From: Paracholeplasma vituli
Lineage (GTDB): Bacteria; Bacillota_I; Bacilli_A; Acholeplasmatales; UBA5453
Length of the DNA stretch: 64,000 nt
NCBI RefSeq assembly: GCF_025446935.1
Contig: NZ_JAOEGN010000008.1
Span: 18,147 to 82,146, forward strand
Reading direction: 5' to 3'
The notes below the pieces were generated by a model. That model ran no database searches. It saw only the letters and a program-made list of their open reading frames with translations, and was not told the origin of the DNA. Position 1 is the stretch's first letter. Each line of letters begins with the position of its first letter. Positions 1-7,933 of this stretch are shown piece after piece. A program made the position numbers and the translations under genes.

Positions 1-1247
1 CCACGACCAGTTGAAAATAAGACTAACTGACAACCGCTCATACCTAAGGTTGTCACTGAAACGAGATCGTTTCCTGGAGCACTGATGAGGTTTAACCCCT
101 TTGTTTTAAGTCGATCTGTTTGCTTTAACACATCACAAACTTTTGATAATCCAGCTTTTTGAGTACAGCCTAGTGATTTATCCTCTAAGGTTGTAATCCC
201 ACCATTTTTATTACCTGGTGAAGGGTTATCGTATATGACTTGATTGTTTTTCTTATAATAATCTTTAAAATTGTTAATTAACTCTACTGTTTTTTGAAAT
301 ACAGATTCGTCTTTGGCCCTTCGCATTAAGATTTGCTCAGCACCAAACATTTCAGGTACTTCTGTTAATACGCTAGTTCCACCGTGGTGGGTTATATAAT
401 CCGAAAGTCTACCAAGAAGTGGGTTCGCCGTGATACCGCTTAAGCCATCACTACCACCACACTTTAAACCAATTCGAAGGTTCGATAAGTCAGTTTCGAC
501 TCGAACGTCTTTCTTCATATGTTCATATAAGGACTTTAAATGAGTTAATCCAGCTTCGAACTCGTCAGCAACATCTTGCATCACAAGAAATTGAATACGA
601 TTGCTGTCATAATCTCCAAGTGAGGCTTTAAATGCACTAACTTGGTTGTTTTCACAGCCCAAGCCTAAAACTAGGACGCCTCCAGCATTGGGATGTTTAG
701 CAATATTTTGAAGTGTTTCTTTGGTATTTTCATGGTCATCACCCATTTGCGAACACCCGAACTGATGGCCAAAGACTTGTATGCCATCAAATGCGACATC
801 TGGATTAACTTCTCTAATGAATAGATCGGCTAATTGACGCGCTTGACCAACGATACACCCGACGGTTGGAACAATCCATAATTCATTACGGATACCGAAC
901 TCACCGTTTTCACGTGGGTACATCCTAATCTTACGTGACTTTGATTCAACATCATACTTTTCAAACTGTGGTGTATAAGTATAATCGATGACATCGTTTA
1001 GTTTAGTAGAAACGTTGTGTACATGAACGTGTGCACCTTTTCGAATATCACACGTGGCACGTCCGATTGGATAACCATATTTGATAACATCCTCACCTAA
1101 GTGGATGTCTTTGATTGCAATTTTATGACCTTTGGATACATCATCCAAAAGTGTAATCCCATCTATGACATCCCCTTTATTTAAAGGTAATAACGCAATC
1201 ATGACGTTGTCTATGGGATTAATGATGAGAAATTTTGATTGATCCAA
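1..1247 (-). CDS. uxaA: altronate dehydratase UxaA (3' end outside window)
   Basis: This enzyme dehydrates D-altronate to 2-keto-3-deoxygluconate, the step after UxaB in galacturonate breakdown. About 415 codons are visible; the C-terminus runs off the window start. The N-terminal SAF-like part carries the HVHN motif (AHVHVHN), followed by the family core with GCIVGQARQ, VFGHQFGCSQMGDD and GLKCGGSDGLSG. No ATG lies at the expected N-terminus. The best start is a TTG at 1247-1245, four bases after the uxaB stop and preceded by a GGGGG ribosome site inside the uxaB end. It gives an N-terminus (LDQSKFLIINPIDNVMIAL) that fits the family; the first in-frame ATG (1202) would cut into the conserved start. 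Translation is probably coupled to uxaB. Confidence 0.93.
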   Translation of the reverse strand, partial: MDQSKFLIINPIDNVMIALLPLNKGDVIDGITLLDDVSKGHKIAIKDIHLGEDVIKYGYPIGRATCDIRKGAHVHVHNVSTKLNDVIDYTYTPQFEKYDVESKSRKIRMYPRENGEFGIRNELWIVPTVGCIVGQARQLADLFIREVNPDVAFDGIQVFGHQFGCSQMGDDHENTKETLQNIAKHPNAGGVLVLGLGCENNQVSAFKASLGDYDSNRIQFLVMQDVADEFEAGLTHLKSLYEHMKKDVRVETDLSNLRIGLKCGGSDGLSGITANPLLGRLSDYITHHGGTSVLTEVPEMFGAEQILMRRAKDESVFQKTVELINNFKDYYKKNNQVIYDNPSPGNKNGGITTLEDKSLGCTQKAGLSKVCDVLKQTDRLKTKGLNLISAPGNDLVSVTTLGMSGCQLVLFSTGR

Positions 1248-1250
1248 CGT

Positions 1251-2684
1251 TTATGCCCCCAGTGCGTTTTGTAATGCTTGACGCATTCCGACAGCGAGAA
1301 TGGATTCTACGTTTTGTTTTACATAAGTGATGACATCGGCTTGTGTTAATCTGGTGGTTTCCCAATGAGGAAGCCCTAAGATTGTATCTACAACAGATTC
1401 AACATTACCACTCGACCATAAGTTTTGATATAATTCTAAAAACTGTTTGTCATCTTGTAAACGGATCGCTTCGTTATCACGTTTACCACGGTAGAATACG
1501 ATATTAGCAGCGAGACTGAATAATTGTAGTTTAGGGAATTTTCCCGTTTCAAGTTGATTCAGTACACTTGGTAAAATGCGTGTTTTATATTTCGTCATGC
1601 TATTTAATGCAATACTCATTAATTCATGTCTTACAAATGGATTTTGATAACGTTCAAGGACTGCTTTAGCAAATTTATCCATATCAGCTTCTGGTAAATC
1701 AATGGTTGGAATTACTTCTTGCCAAATCAATCTTTGAACAAATTCATGAATTTGCGTATCGTTCATCGCGTCTTTAACTGTGTCAATTCCACAAAGATAC
1801 GCTACAGGGACCATAGCGGTATGTGAACCATTAAGAATCTTAACCTTACGTTCTTTATAGGGTTTGAGTTTATCTACAAAGTAAACATTCAAACCAGCCT
1901 TATCAAAAGGTAAACGTGTATTCAATCCTTTTTCACCTTCAATGACCCAAAGATGGAAGATTTCGCCTTTCACAATGGAATGGTCTAAATAGCCCCAAGT
2001 TTGTTCTAAATGACCTGCATCGTTTTTCGGATACCCAGGAACTATGCGATCTACAAGGGTGTTATAAAAACGATTCATGGTTGTCATCCAGTGAATGAAT
2101 GTTTCGCTCATGTTATTGTATCTTGCAAGTTCTACCAATACACGTTTTAAAGTATCCCCATTATCATCAATTAATTCACAGGCGAGAATATCTAAGCCAG
2201 CTTCATTTGCGCCTGCAAACACTTCGAATCTCATTTTTAGAAATGCTAATAGTTTCCCAGGAAATGATACAGGGCATTGATTAAAATGAATGGTTTCTGG
2301 TTGATAAACAATGCCAGCCTCTGTCGTATTCGAGACAATGGTTGTAATCGTTTGAGAGGCAGCCAGATCCAAATACTGTCTATATTGTGTATAAGGATCA
2401 ATAAACTCCTGTAGAACATCGACTATTTTTGTTTCAGTAACCGTTTTGCCCTGATCTATACCTTCAAGTATGAGTGTATATAAGCCATCTTGTGCTTCTA
2501 AATCTCTGACTCTGCCTTGTGGCATGGGCTGAATAACTGCGACATTGCCATCAAATAAACTCTGCTCATTCAACGTTTGAATAAATGGGTCTACAAAAGC
2601 ACGTAGAAAATTACCCTCGCCGAACTGAACCACTTTGATTGGTCGTTTCGGAAAAGACCTTAAAACCCTAGATAATCTATCCAT
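1251..2684 (-). CDS. uxaB: tagaturonate reductase UxaB
   Basis: This NADH-dependent oxidoreductase of the polyol/mannitol dehydrogenase family reduces D-tagaturonate to D-altronate in the cytoplasm. The 477 residues match the family length. The N-terminal dinucleotide fold starts at VVQFGEGNFLRAF (about residues 18-30), and the C-terminal domain has the catalytic KILNGSHTAM signature (about 283-292). It is first in an operon with uxaA, which begins four bases after its stop. A good promoter and a near-palindromic operator lie just upstream. Fructuronate reductase (UxuB) is a related alternative, but pairing with UxaA favours UxaB. Confidence 0.9.
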   Translation of the reverse strand: MDRLSRVLRSFPKRPIKVVQFGEGNFLRAFVDPFIQTLNEQSLFDGNVAVIQPMPQGRVRDLEAQDGLYTLILEGIDQGKTVTETKIVDVLQEFIDPYTQYRQYLDLAASQTITTIVSNTTEAGIVYQPETIHFNQCPVSFPGKLLAFLKMRFEVFAGANEAGLDILACELIDDNGDTLKRVLVELARYNNMSETFIHWMTTMNRFYNTLVDRIVPGYPKNDAGHLEQTWGYLDHSIVKGEIFHLWVIEGEKGLNTRLPFDKAGLNVYFVDKLKPYKERKVKILNGSHTAMVPVAYLCGIDTVKDAMNDTQIHEFVQRLIWQEVIPTIDLPEADMDKFAKAVLERYQNPFVRHELMSIALNSMTKYKTRILPSVLNQLETGKFPKLQLFSLAANIVFYRGKRDNEAIRLQDDKQFLELYQNLWSSGNVESVVDTILGLPHWETTRLTQADVITYVKQNVESILAVGMRQALQNALGA

Positions 2685-2727
2685 AAAATCCCCCCGAGAT
2701 GGTGATTAAAAGTCATCCTCAATTGCC

Positions 2728-2743
2728 GTCCGTATATACAGAC
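2728..2743. promoter_or_regulatory. candidate operator in uxaB leader
   Basis: The 16-base near-palindrome GTCCGTATATACAGAC has arms that differ at one symmetric position only. It sits about 12-27 bases downstream of the predicted transcription start of uxaBA. The GTATATAC core resembles sites of GntR-family hexuronate regulators, but no regulator gene is in the window. A second inverted repeat, GGTTAC(12 nt)GTAACC, lies at 2793-2816 just upstream of the -35 box. Confidence 0.5.
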
Positions 2744-2761
2744 ACCGTTTAATTACACCTA

Positions 2762-2790
2762 ATTTTAACATGTAAAACAAAACCTGTCAA
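2762..2790 (-). promoter_or_regulatory. sigma-A-type promoter of uxaBA
   Basis: On the minus strand TTGACA (2790-2785), a 17-base spacer and TAAAAT (2767-2762) make a near-consensus promoter about 75 bases upstream of the uxaB start. The rest of 2818-2932 holds no further element I can support. Confidence 0.75.
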
Positions 2791-2932
2791 CGGGTTACAG
2801 ATAAAAAAATGTAACCGTTTCTATAAAACTGATAAAACGCTTTAAAAACCCCCACTCAAATGAGATCGTTTACTTAAGCCCTTCTTTAGAAGCAGCTATT
2901 TTATAAACGGTATTTACTCATTCTTGGTATTT

Positions 2933-2963
2933 TTCAAAAAAAATGCACCGTTTGGGTGCATTT
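2933..2963 (-). terminator. intrinsic terminator overlapping the aldo-keto reductase stop
   Basis: On the minus strand a perfect 9-bp stem (AAATGCACC / GGTGCATTT, 5-nt loop) is followed by a run of T. The first arm includes the TAA stop at 2962-2964, so the gene's last codons form part of the hairpin. Confidence 0.85.
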
Positions 2964-3807
2964 AGTGTTGTTTTACAAAAGAATTATTGTCTGGGTCGGT
3001 GTAGATGCGTCTACCACGATTTAATTGGTTAATTGCTTTAACTTCGTCATCTGATAGTACTAAGTCGAGTGCCCCAAGGTTTTCTTGGATTCTCGATACA
3101 GTGACTGATTTTGGAATCATAAGGATACCGCGTTTTAGCCCCCAAGCAATGATAACCTGAGCTACAGTTGCGTTATGTATATCTGCAATCTCTTTGAGTA
3201 CAGGGTAATAAGGGCCAGTTTCTAAGAAAACTTCACCTTTCATGAATGGACCATAGGAAATCGTCGCGATGTTCTTTTCATTCAAATACTGTTGTGTCGG
3301 TAATTGGTATAATCCCGGGTGTAATTCAATTTGATTAGCCATGGGTTGAATGCGAGCTGTTTTTAACAACGCATCCATATGGTGGATTTTAAAGTTTGAA
3401 ACACCAATCGCTCTAGCCATTCTCTTTTCGTAACACACTTCCATGCCACGCCAAGTAAGTTGATTCAGTGTATTGGATGGGCTCGGCCAGTGTATTAAAT
3501 ATAAATCGACATAGGTTAACCCCATTTTTTCCAATGAAACCTGGAGCTCATTTATGGCTTCTTCATACCCTAGGTTAACTGGGGATAGTTTAGTGGTGAC
3601 AAAAATGTCTTCACGAGGGATTCCAGAATCTTTAATAGCTCTGCCTACAGAAGCTTCATTACCGTAAACTTGTGCAGTATCGATATGTCGATAGCCCATC
3701 TTTAATGCAGCTAAAACAGTATCGTAAGCTTCACCTTCTGTGACTTTAAATGTACCTAATCCCAACATCGGCATGTTGATCCCATTCGAAAGTTTTTTAT
3801 ATAACAT
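2962..3807 (-). CDS. aldo/keto reductase
   Basis: This is an NADPH-dependent carbonyl reductase of the AKR superfamily (TIM barrel). The physiological substrate cannot be read from sequence. The 281-residue length is typical of AKR5/glyoxal reductase-like bacterial enzymes. The catalytic tetrad is visible: D43, Y48, K73 and H106, in the contexts HIDTAQVYGN, TTKL and YLIHWPSP. A C-terminal phosphate-binding motif IPKSVTVSRIQEN is present. It follows the M42 peptidase gene by 23 bases with an AAGGAGG ribosome site and is the last gene of a six-gene minus-strand run ending at the terminator at 2933-2963. Confidence 0.9.
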   Translation of the reverse strand: MLYKKLSNGINMPMLGLGTFKVTEGEAYDTVLAALKMGYRHIDTAQVYGNEASVGRAIKDSGIPREDIFVTTKLSPVNLGYEEAINELQVSLEKMGLTYVDLYLIHWPSPSNTLNQLTWRGMEVCYEKRMARAIGVSNFKIHHMDALLKTARIQPMANQIELHPGLYQLPTQQYLNEKNIATISYGPFMKGEVFLETGPYYPVLKEIADIHNATVAQVIIAWGLKRGILMIPKSVTVSRIQENLGALDLVLSDDEVKAINQLNRGRRIYTDPDNNSFVKQH

Positions 3808-3830
3808 GTCAAATCCTCCTTATGGCTATA

Positions 3831-4895
3831 TTATAGTAGGGGGTTCTGTAATTTTGCAATCTTTTCGTTTGTCAAATCTTTTAGTAATGCTCTAACCATC
3901 AACCATGCTGCTTCGTGGTCTCTTAAATCAAACATCGCTACAGTTGAATGGATATAGCGTGCTGGTAAGCCAATGGTTGTCGCTATAATGCCATCATTTG
4001 AATCCAGTGCGCGCGCTGCGTCTGTACCGCCTTTAGCGATATAAACTTGATGTCTTACATTGTTGTTGGCTGCGACTTCTTTAAAATAGTTAAAGAGTCT
4101 TGGGGCCATGATATTTCTAGGATCATATAAGCGAATGAGGAAACCATCTCCCATTTTACCGGAAGCTTTTGGATCTGCTAAATCATTTAATGGGGATGCA
4201 TCCAATGCAAGAAAAAAATCAGGTTTGAACTTAAACACAGCTGTCCCTGCACCACGAAGTCCAACTTCTTCTTGAACAGTCGCACCGACAATAAGATTAA
4301 ATGGCAATTCAACTTCATGGAAGTCACGAATGATTTCCAATGCCATGCCACAACCCCAGCGATTATCCACCGCTTTAGACATGACTTTTGTTTGATCAAA
4401 GTTGAATGAAAAATCGTTTTTTGGTAAAACCATATCGCCGATATTTATACCGGATTTAAGCACTTCTTCTTTACTGTTTGCACCAATATCAAAAATCAAG
4501 TCAGGAAAGTCTGCAGCTTGGTTTTTGGATAAGTGTGGTGGAACAGAACCAATGATACCTGGGACTAACCCATTTTTGGTTTCAGCATATAATTTTTGAG
4601 AAATGAATACTTCTGCAACCAACCCACCAATTGGGATGATTTTGATGGCACCGTTTGGTAATATGTCTGAAATCATTAAACCAACTTCATCCATGTGACC
4701 TGCTACCATGACTGTTTTTGCATTGGCAACTTTTGATTTTTTGAAAGCAAATATAGAACCCATATTATCGACTTCAATTGTATAATTTGGGTATTTTTTC
4801 ATTTCGGTTAACATGATTTGGAAAACGTTGTGTTCATACGCGGAAATCCCAAATGCATTCATTAATTTTTCATAAATCGGATCAATTTTAATCAT
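3831..4895 (-). CDS. M42 family metallopeptidase (glutamyl/deblocking aminopeptidase type)
   Basis: This cytoplasmic dinuclear zinc or cobalt aminopeptidase trims peptides and normally forms a tetrahedral dodecamer. The 354 residues carry the family ligands: H67-x-D69 in AGHMDEVG, D177 in SKAVDNRWG, E209-E210 in QEEVGLRG, D232 in ALDAS, and a late histidine in RYIHS. The start codon overlaps the trmB stop as ATGA, indicating translational coupling. FrvX/YsdC/PepA-type names all occur in this family; specificity is not decided by the sequence. Confidence 0.9.
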   Translation of the reverse strand: MIKIDPIYEKLMNAFGISAYEHNVFQIMLTEMKKYPNYTIEVDNMGSIFAFKKSKVANAKTVMVAGHMDEVGLMISDILPNGAIKIIPIGGLVAEVFISQKLYAETKNGLVPGIIGSVPPHLSKNQAADFPDLIFDIGANSKEEVLKSGINIGDMVLPKNDFSFNFDQTKVMSKAVDNRWGCGMALEIIRDFHEVELPFNLIVGATVQEEVGLRGAGTAVFKFKPDFFLALDASPLNDLADPKASGKMGDGFLIRLYDPRNIMAPRLFNYFKEVAANNNVRHQVYIAKGGTDAARALDSNDGIIATTIGLPARYIHSTVAMFDLRDHEAAWLMVRALLKDLTNEKIAKLQNPLL

Positions 4896-5506
4896 TTTAG
4901 TATCGCCTTAAACCCAAAGATTGGGCTTTCCTTTCGTTTCTTTTCTTCATACTCAGAGACAGCTTCACGTGGTTCACACGCAGTAGATGCCCAATATACT
5001 TCAAAATGAGATTCTGATAAGTATTCGAGTGAATCTTGATATAACGGTTCAAAGTCTGATCTAAACTCTAATTCGCCACTTTCACTTAGAATGGATTCAT
5101 ACATATCTAAGAAAGTTTTCGCAGTCAAACGACGTTTGTGATGACGTTTTTTAGGCCACGGATCACTAAAGTTTAAATACAGTTTTTGAACTGATTTAGG
5201 GTTGAAATACTGCAATAATGCGTTCGCATCGTCTTGTACAATCGTTAAATTAGGTAATTTGAGGTCATTTTGCTTCTCTAATATGCGATAGCACACGTTG
5301 ATGTCTTTTTCGAATGCTACAAAGTGGAATTCTGGATAGCGTACAGCCAATTCAGTAATAAATTTACCTTTACCACTACCAACTTCTAATACAATGGGTT
5401 TATCTGAAGTGATGATTTTAGGTTCTGTTAGAATCAGTTCTGATTGGTGGATGGCTTCATAAGCCTGTTTTACTTTTTTAGTTCTCACTGTATTTAATGA
5501 TCGCAT
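4892..5506 (-). CDS. trmB: tRNA (guanine-N7-)-methyltransferase TrmB
   Basis: TrmB transfers a methyl group from SAM to N7 of G46 in the variable loop of tRNA. The 204-residue protein has the SAM-binding motif LEVGSGKGKF, the acidic motif VAFEKD, the tRNA-binding segment FSDPWPKKRHHKRRL (about 113-127) and a C-terminal FRSDFEPLY segment, all typical. The first 29 bases overlap the end of the DUF368 gene, and the last four overlap the M42 peptidase start. Confidence 0.95.
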   Translation of the reverse strand: MRSLNTVRTKKVKQAYEAIHQSELILTEPKIITSDKPIVLEVGSGKGKFITELAVRYPEFHFVAFEKDINVCYRILEKQNDLKLPNLTIVQDDANALLQYFNPKSVQKLYLNFSDPWPKKRHHKRRLTAKTFLDMYESILSESGELEFRSDFEPLYQDSLEYLSESHFEVYWASTACEPREAVSEYEEKKRKESPIFGFKAILK

Positions 5507-6335
5507 ACGACATGTATGCAGCTCCTATGGATAAAATGATGCCAGACACAATTTCAATCCAATGGAATGATGTGAGTGGCGTAGATTGATTTAAAAGGGT
5601 TAATATGGAAATCGGACTTGAGACCAGCAATCCGAAAATCGCGGCGTAAAATAAGGATTCAAATCTAATCATTACGATTTGCATAAGTTTGGAGAATACG
5701 ACCAAGCCGATAGCTAAACCAAGTACGAACATAATGATTGGTGGAATCAGTTCAAATAATCTCGGCATATCCATTGTGAAGAATGCTTCAAGGCCATTTT
5801 TTGCTAAACCCAATACATGGCTATAGTAGCCCAGTATCAATAATACTAATGAACCACTAATTCCAGGCGCAATCATGGTGCCTGCTGCGATAAAACCGAC
5901 AACAACCAACATGACATAATAAACCCAACCTGTGTGAACAGATAGATTTGAATTTAAAAGTGGTAATAAAATCATGATTATAAAGGCAATTACAAACGTA
6001 ATGATGTGTTTATAGTCTTTGGTTTGAATTTTATTATAAATGGTTTTAATGCCACCAAGAATTAATCCGACGAATATTAAAGTCGTTAACAATGGTACTT
6101 CACGATAACCAAAATCAATGACAAAGACACCAAAAATAATACCAATCCCCAACCCAATCAGTATCGGTAATAGCGATTTAAATGTTTTATAAGGTGTTTT
6201 AAAAATAGATAAAATCCCATTAATTAAGGTGTCATAAACACCAAAAATGACGGCCATGGTACCGCCACTGACGCCTGGTATGATGTTGGCTAACCCAATG
6301 AAAAAGCCGCCAACAATGGTTTTAAACTTATTCAT
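5478..6335 (-). CDS. DUF368 membrane protein, PopT-type undecaprenyl-phosphate flippase
   Basis: DUF368 proteins have been shown to return undecaprenyl phosphate across the membrane (PopT). This 285-residue copy has about eight hydrophobic segments and two inverted-repeat signatures, ANIIPGVSGGTMA near residue 16-28 and MIAPGISGSLVLL near 153-165, typical of the family. It overlaps the HPr gene by 8 bases and trmB by 29. An undecaprenyl-diphosphatase gene (uppP) stands divergently less than 1 kb away, which supports a lipid-carrier recycling role. The family match is clear; the transport activity is known from homologues only. Confidence 0.85.
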   Translation of the reverse strand: MNKFKTIVGGFFIGLANIIPGVSGGTMAVIFGVYDTLINGILSIFKTPYKTFKSLLPILIGLGIGIIFGVFVIDFGYREVPLLTTLIFVGLILGGIKTIYNKIQTKDYKHIITFVIAFIIMILLPLLNSNLSVHTGWVYYVMLVVVGFIAAGTMIAPGISGSLVLLILGYYSHVLGLAKNGLEAFFTMDMPRLFELIPPIIMFVLGLAIGLVVFSKLMQIVMIRFESLFYAAIFGLLVSSPISILTLLNQSTPLTSFHWIEIVSGIILSIGAAYMSYAIIKYSEN

Positions 6336-6603
6336 GTAATGGTAACCCTAGATTGTCTTTAATTAATAATTCTGTAATGGCGTCCATCGCTTCAGATTCA
6401 TCTTCACCTTGAGTGCGAACGATGAATTCAGCGTGGCGGTAAATCCCTAATGACATGACACCCATAATCGATTTCATATCAACGGTTTTTTGGTTGGCCA
6501 TGAGCCATATATCGGATTTATAGCGGTTAGCTAATGTAACTAAATTGGTTGCTGGTCTAGCGTGAATACCATTTTCTGCAATAACTTTAAATGATTTTTC
6601 CAT
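6328..6603 (-). CDS. ptsH: HPr-like phosphocarrier protein
   Basis: HPr carries phosphate from enzyme I to PTS permeases and, when phosphorylated on serine, can act in regulation. The 91-residue protein has the active histidine H14 in ENGIHARPA and the regulatory serine S45 in MKSIMGVM, so both phosphorylation sites look intact. No ptsI is next to it. It lies 3 bases after a membrane-anchored EIIB-like protein and overlaps the DUF368 gene by 8 bases. A regulatory role rather than bulk sugar transport is possible. Confidence 0.9.
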   Translation of the reverse strand: MEKSFKVIAENGIHARPATNLVTLANRYKSDIWLMANQKTVDMKSIMGVMSLGIYRHAEFIVRTQGEDESEAMDAITELLIKDNLGLPLHE

Positions 6604-6606
6604 TAT

Positions 6607-6969
6607 TTATACGCCTCTTTCTAAGTTCTTTTTAATGAGTTTGGGTTCGTAATCAAAGGCCATTGTGATGACTTTTCCTTTGACAAAAACTCCAGTGTTG
6701 GATAAGGTTTTTAATGCTTCAAAATCGACCATTTTAACGTTTCCTACTTCAAACTTGACGCGTTCATGTTCGACTGTAATCGTATGAATATTGTCAAATC
6801 CAAGTGCATTCTTTAATTTTTGAATGAATTCTGAATCAATTGCTGTACGATCAAAAGGTTTTGGTTTCCTTTTTCTGAGATAAGCATTAAGGCTGATAAG
6901 CACTACCAATGACGCCAGTGCAATCACACCGATGATGGTAAAGGTATCGAGCTGATAAAGAGCTAGCAT
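6607..6969 (-). CDS. membrane-anchored PTS EIIB-like protein lacking the phosphorylated Cys
   Basis: The 120-residue protein has one N-terminal membrane segment (about residues 10-28), a basic stretch RKRKPKP, and a C-terminal domain of about 70 residues. That domain resembles glucose-type PTS IIB domains (LKNALGFDNI, RVKFEV, LKTLSNTGVFVKG). At the place where EIIB has its phosphorylated cysteine this protein has a non-cysteine residue (ITVEHERVKF), and there is no Cys anywhere. It therefore cannot be an ordinary phosphotransfer subunit. I recall similar stand-alone EIIB-like proteins in mycoplasmas (MG129 type). It heads the operon and has a GAAGGGG ribosome site. Confidence 0.65.
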   Translation of the reverse strand: MLALYQLDTFTIIGVIALASLVVLISLNAYLRKRKPKPFDRTAIDSEFIQKLKNALGFDNIHTITVEHERVKFEVGNVKMVDFEALKTLSNTGVFVKGKVITMAFDYEPKLIKKNLERGV

Positions 6970-6989
6970 GTGAACACCCCTTCACTAAG

Positions 6990-7018
6990 ATTATACGTTG
7001 TTGACCTTTTTTTTACAA
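6990..7018 (-). promoter_or_regulatory. promoter of the EIIB-like/HPr/popT/trmB operon
   Basis: On the minus strand TTGTAA (7018-7013), 17 bases, then TATAAT (6995-6990). It lies about 25 bases upstream of the 6969 start and overlaps the divergent uppP control region. Confidence 0.65.
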
Positions 7019-7036
7019 GTAATTATGCCAAATGTA

Positions 7037-7045
7037 TGGTATATT
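7037..7045 (+). promoter_or_regulatory. extended -10 promoter of uppP
   Basis: TGGTATATT (7037-7045) is an extended -10 box about 31 bases before the chosen uppP start. No convincing -35 was found. Confidence 0.45.
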
Positions 7046-7075
7046 TATTATAGACAATTTTACGAGGTATTCCAC

Positions 7076-7888
7076 ATGTTTATAGATTGGATTAAATTTA
7101 TTATTTTAGGTATCGTTCAAGGTATTACTGAGATTTTGCCCATCAGTTCTTCAGGTCATTTAGTATTGTTTCAATATCTATTCGACTTAAAACAACCCGG
7201 TCTAGCGTTTGAGATGTTCACCAACATGGCTTCACTTATCGCGATGGTTGTGCTATTTTACAAAGATATTTGGCATTTGATCAAACAAACGTTCATGTTT
7301 CTTCTTAAGAAAGACCAATCTGCCAAAAAGGACTTTGAATATGTCCTTAAACTCGCGATTGCAGTTATCCCTATTGGCATTTTAGGTTTTATTTTGAAAG
7401 ATTGGGTAGGCTCTATTAAAAGCCTATGGTTCGTCGGTCTAGCACTCATGTTAACCGGTACCCTCTTATTACTCATATACCGAAGTCGTAATCAAACGGA
7501 AACCCATGATGAAGTGACTTACAAAGACGCACTTACAATTGGATTAACTCAAGCGGTTGCGATCTTTCCAGGGGTATCTCGAAGTGGGTCAACTATCATT
7601 GGCGGATTAACACAAAAGTTATCCCTAAAATCACTATTAAAATTCTCCTTCTTATGCTACATCATTGTATCAATTCCAGCTTCCCTTTTATCGATTTACG
7701 ATTTAACACAGGTCACTGAATCGATTGACTTGATAGGTTATGGATTGGCATTTATCACGACACTGCTTGTAACTTATATTACTGGTTATTATGTGATGAA
7801 ACGTCTTCAAATCAAACATTTACTATATTTTGGAATTTATTGCTTGACTGTTGGTCTAGTAGCCGTGTTATCCTTTATACTCATTTAA
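7076..7888 (+). CDS. uppP: undecaprenyl-diphosphatase UppP (BacA family)
   Basis: UppP dephosphorylates undecaprenyl diphosphate to recycle the lipid carrier at the membrane. With the start at 7076 the protein has 270 residues. Conserved motifs are GIVQGITEILPISSSGHL near the N-terminus and the PGVSRSGSTI motif near residue 164, both needed for catalysis in the family. I prefer ATG 7076 over the longer frame opening at 6998 because GAGGT lies 8 bases before it and the protein then begins like its homologues. The stretch 6998-7075 also contains promoter elements. Confidence 0.93.
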   Translation: MFIDWIKFIILGIVQGITEILPISSSGHLVLFQYLFDLKQPGLAFEMFTNMASLIAMVVLFYKDIWHLIKQTFMFLLKKDQSAKKDFEYVLKLAIAVIPIGILGFILKDWVGSIKSLWFVGLALMLTGTLLLLIYRSRNQTETHDEVTYKDALTIGLTQAVAIFPGVSRSGSTIIGGLTQKLSLKSLLKFSFLCYIIVSIPASLLSIYDLTQVTESIDLIGYGLAFITTLLVTYITGYYVMKRLQIKHLLYFGIYCLTVGLVAVLSFILI

Positions 7889-7894
7889 AATGGA

Positions 7895-7933
7895 AATCCC
7901 CAAGCTCGATTGAGTTTGGGGATTGTTTTATTT
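7895..7933. terminator. bidirectional terminator between uppP and queA
   Basis: AATCCCCAA (7895-7903) pairs with TTGGGGATT (7916-7924), extended by CTC/GAG. A T-rich tail GTTTTATTT follows on the plus strand and TTTTA on the minus strand, serving the convergent genes. Confidence 0.8.

Noticed and set aside
2818..2860. Possible catabolite (cre) site upstream of uxaB
   Set aside because: GATAAAACGCTTTAAAA matches the cre consensus poorly at the outer positions, and no CcpA is in the window.
6998..7075. Longer N-terminus for UppP
   Set aside because: The upstream part is AT-rich, overlaps promoter elements, and lacks a ribosome site; the ATG at 7076 gives the conserved start.
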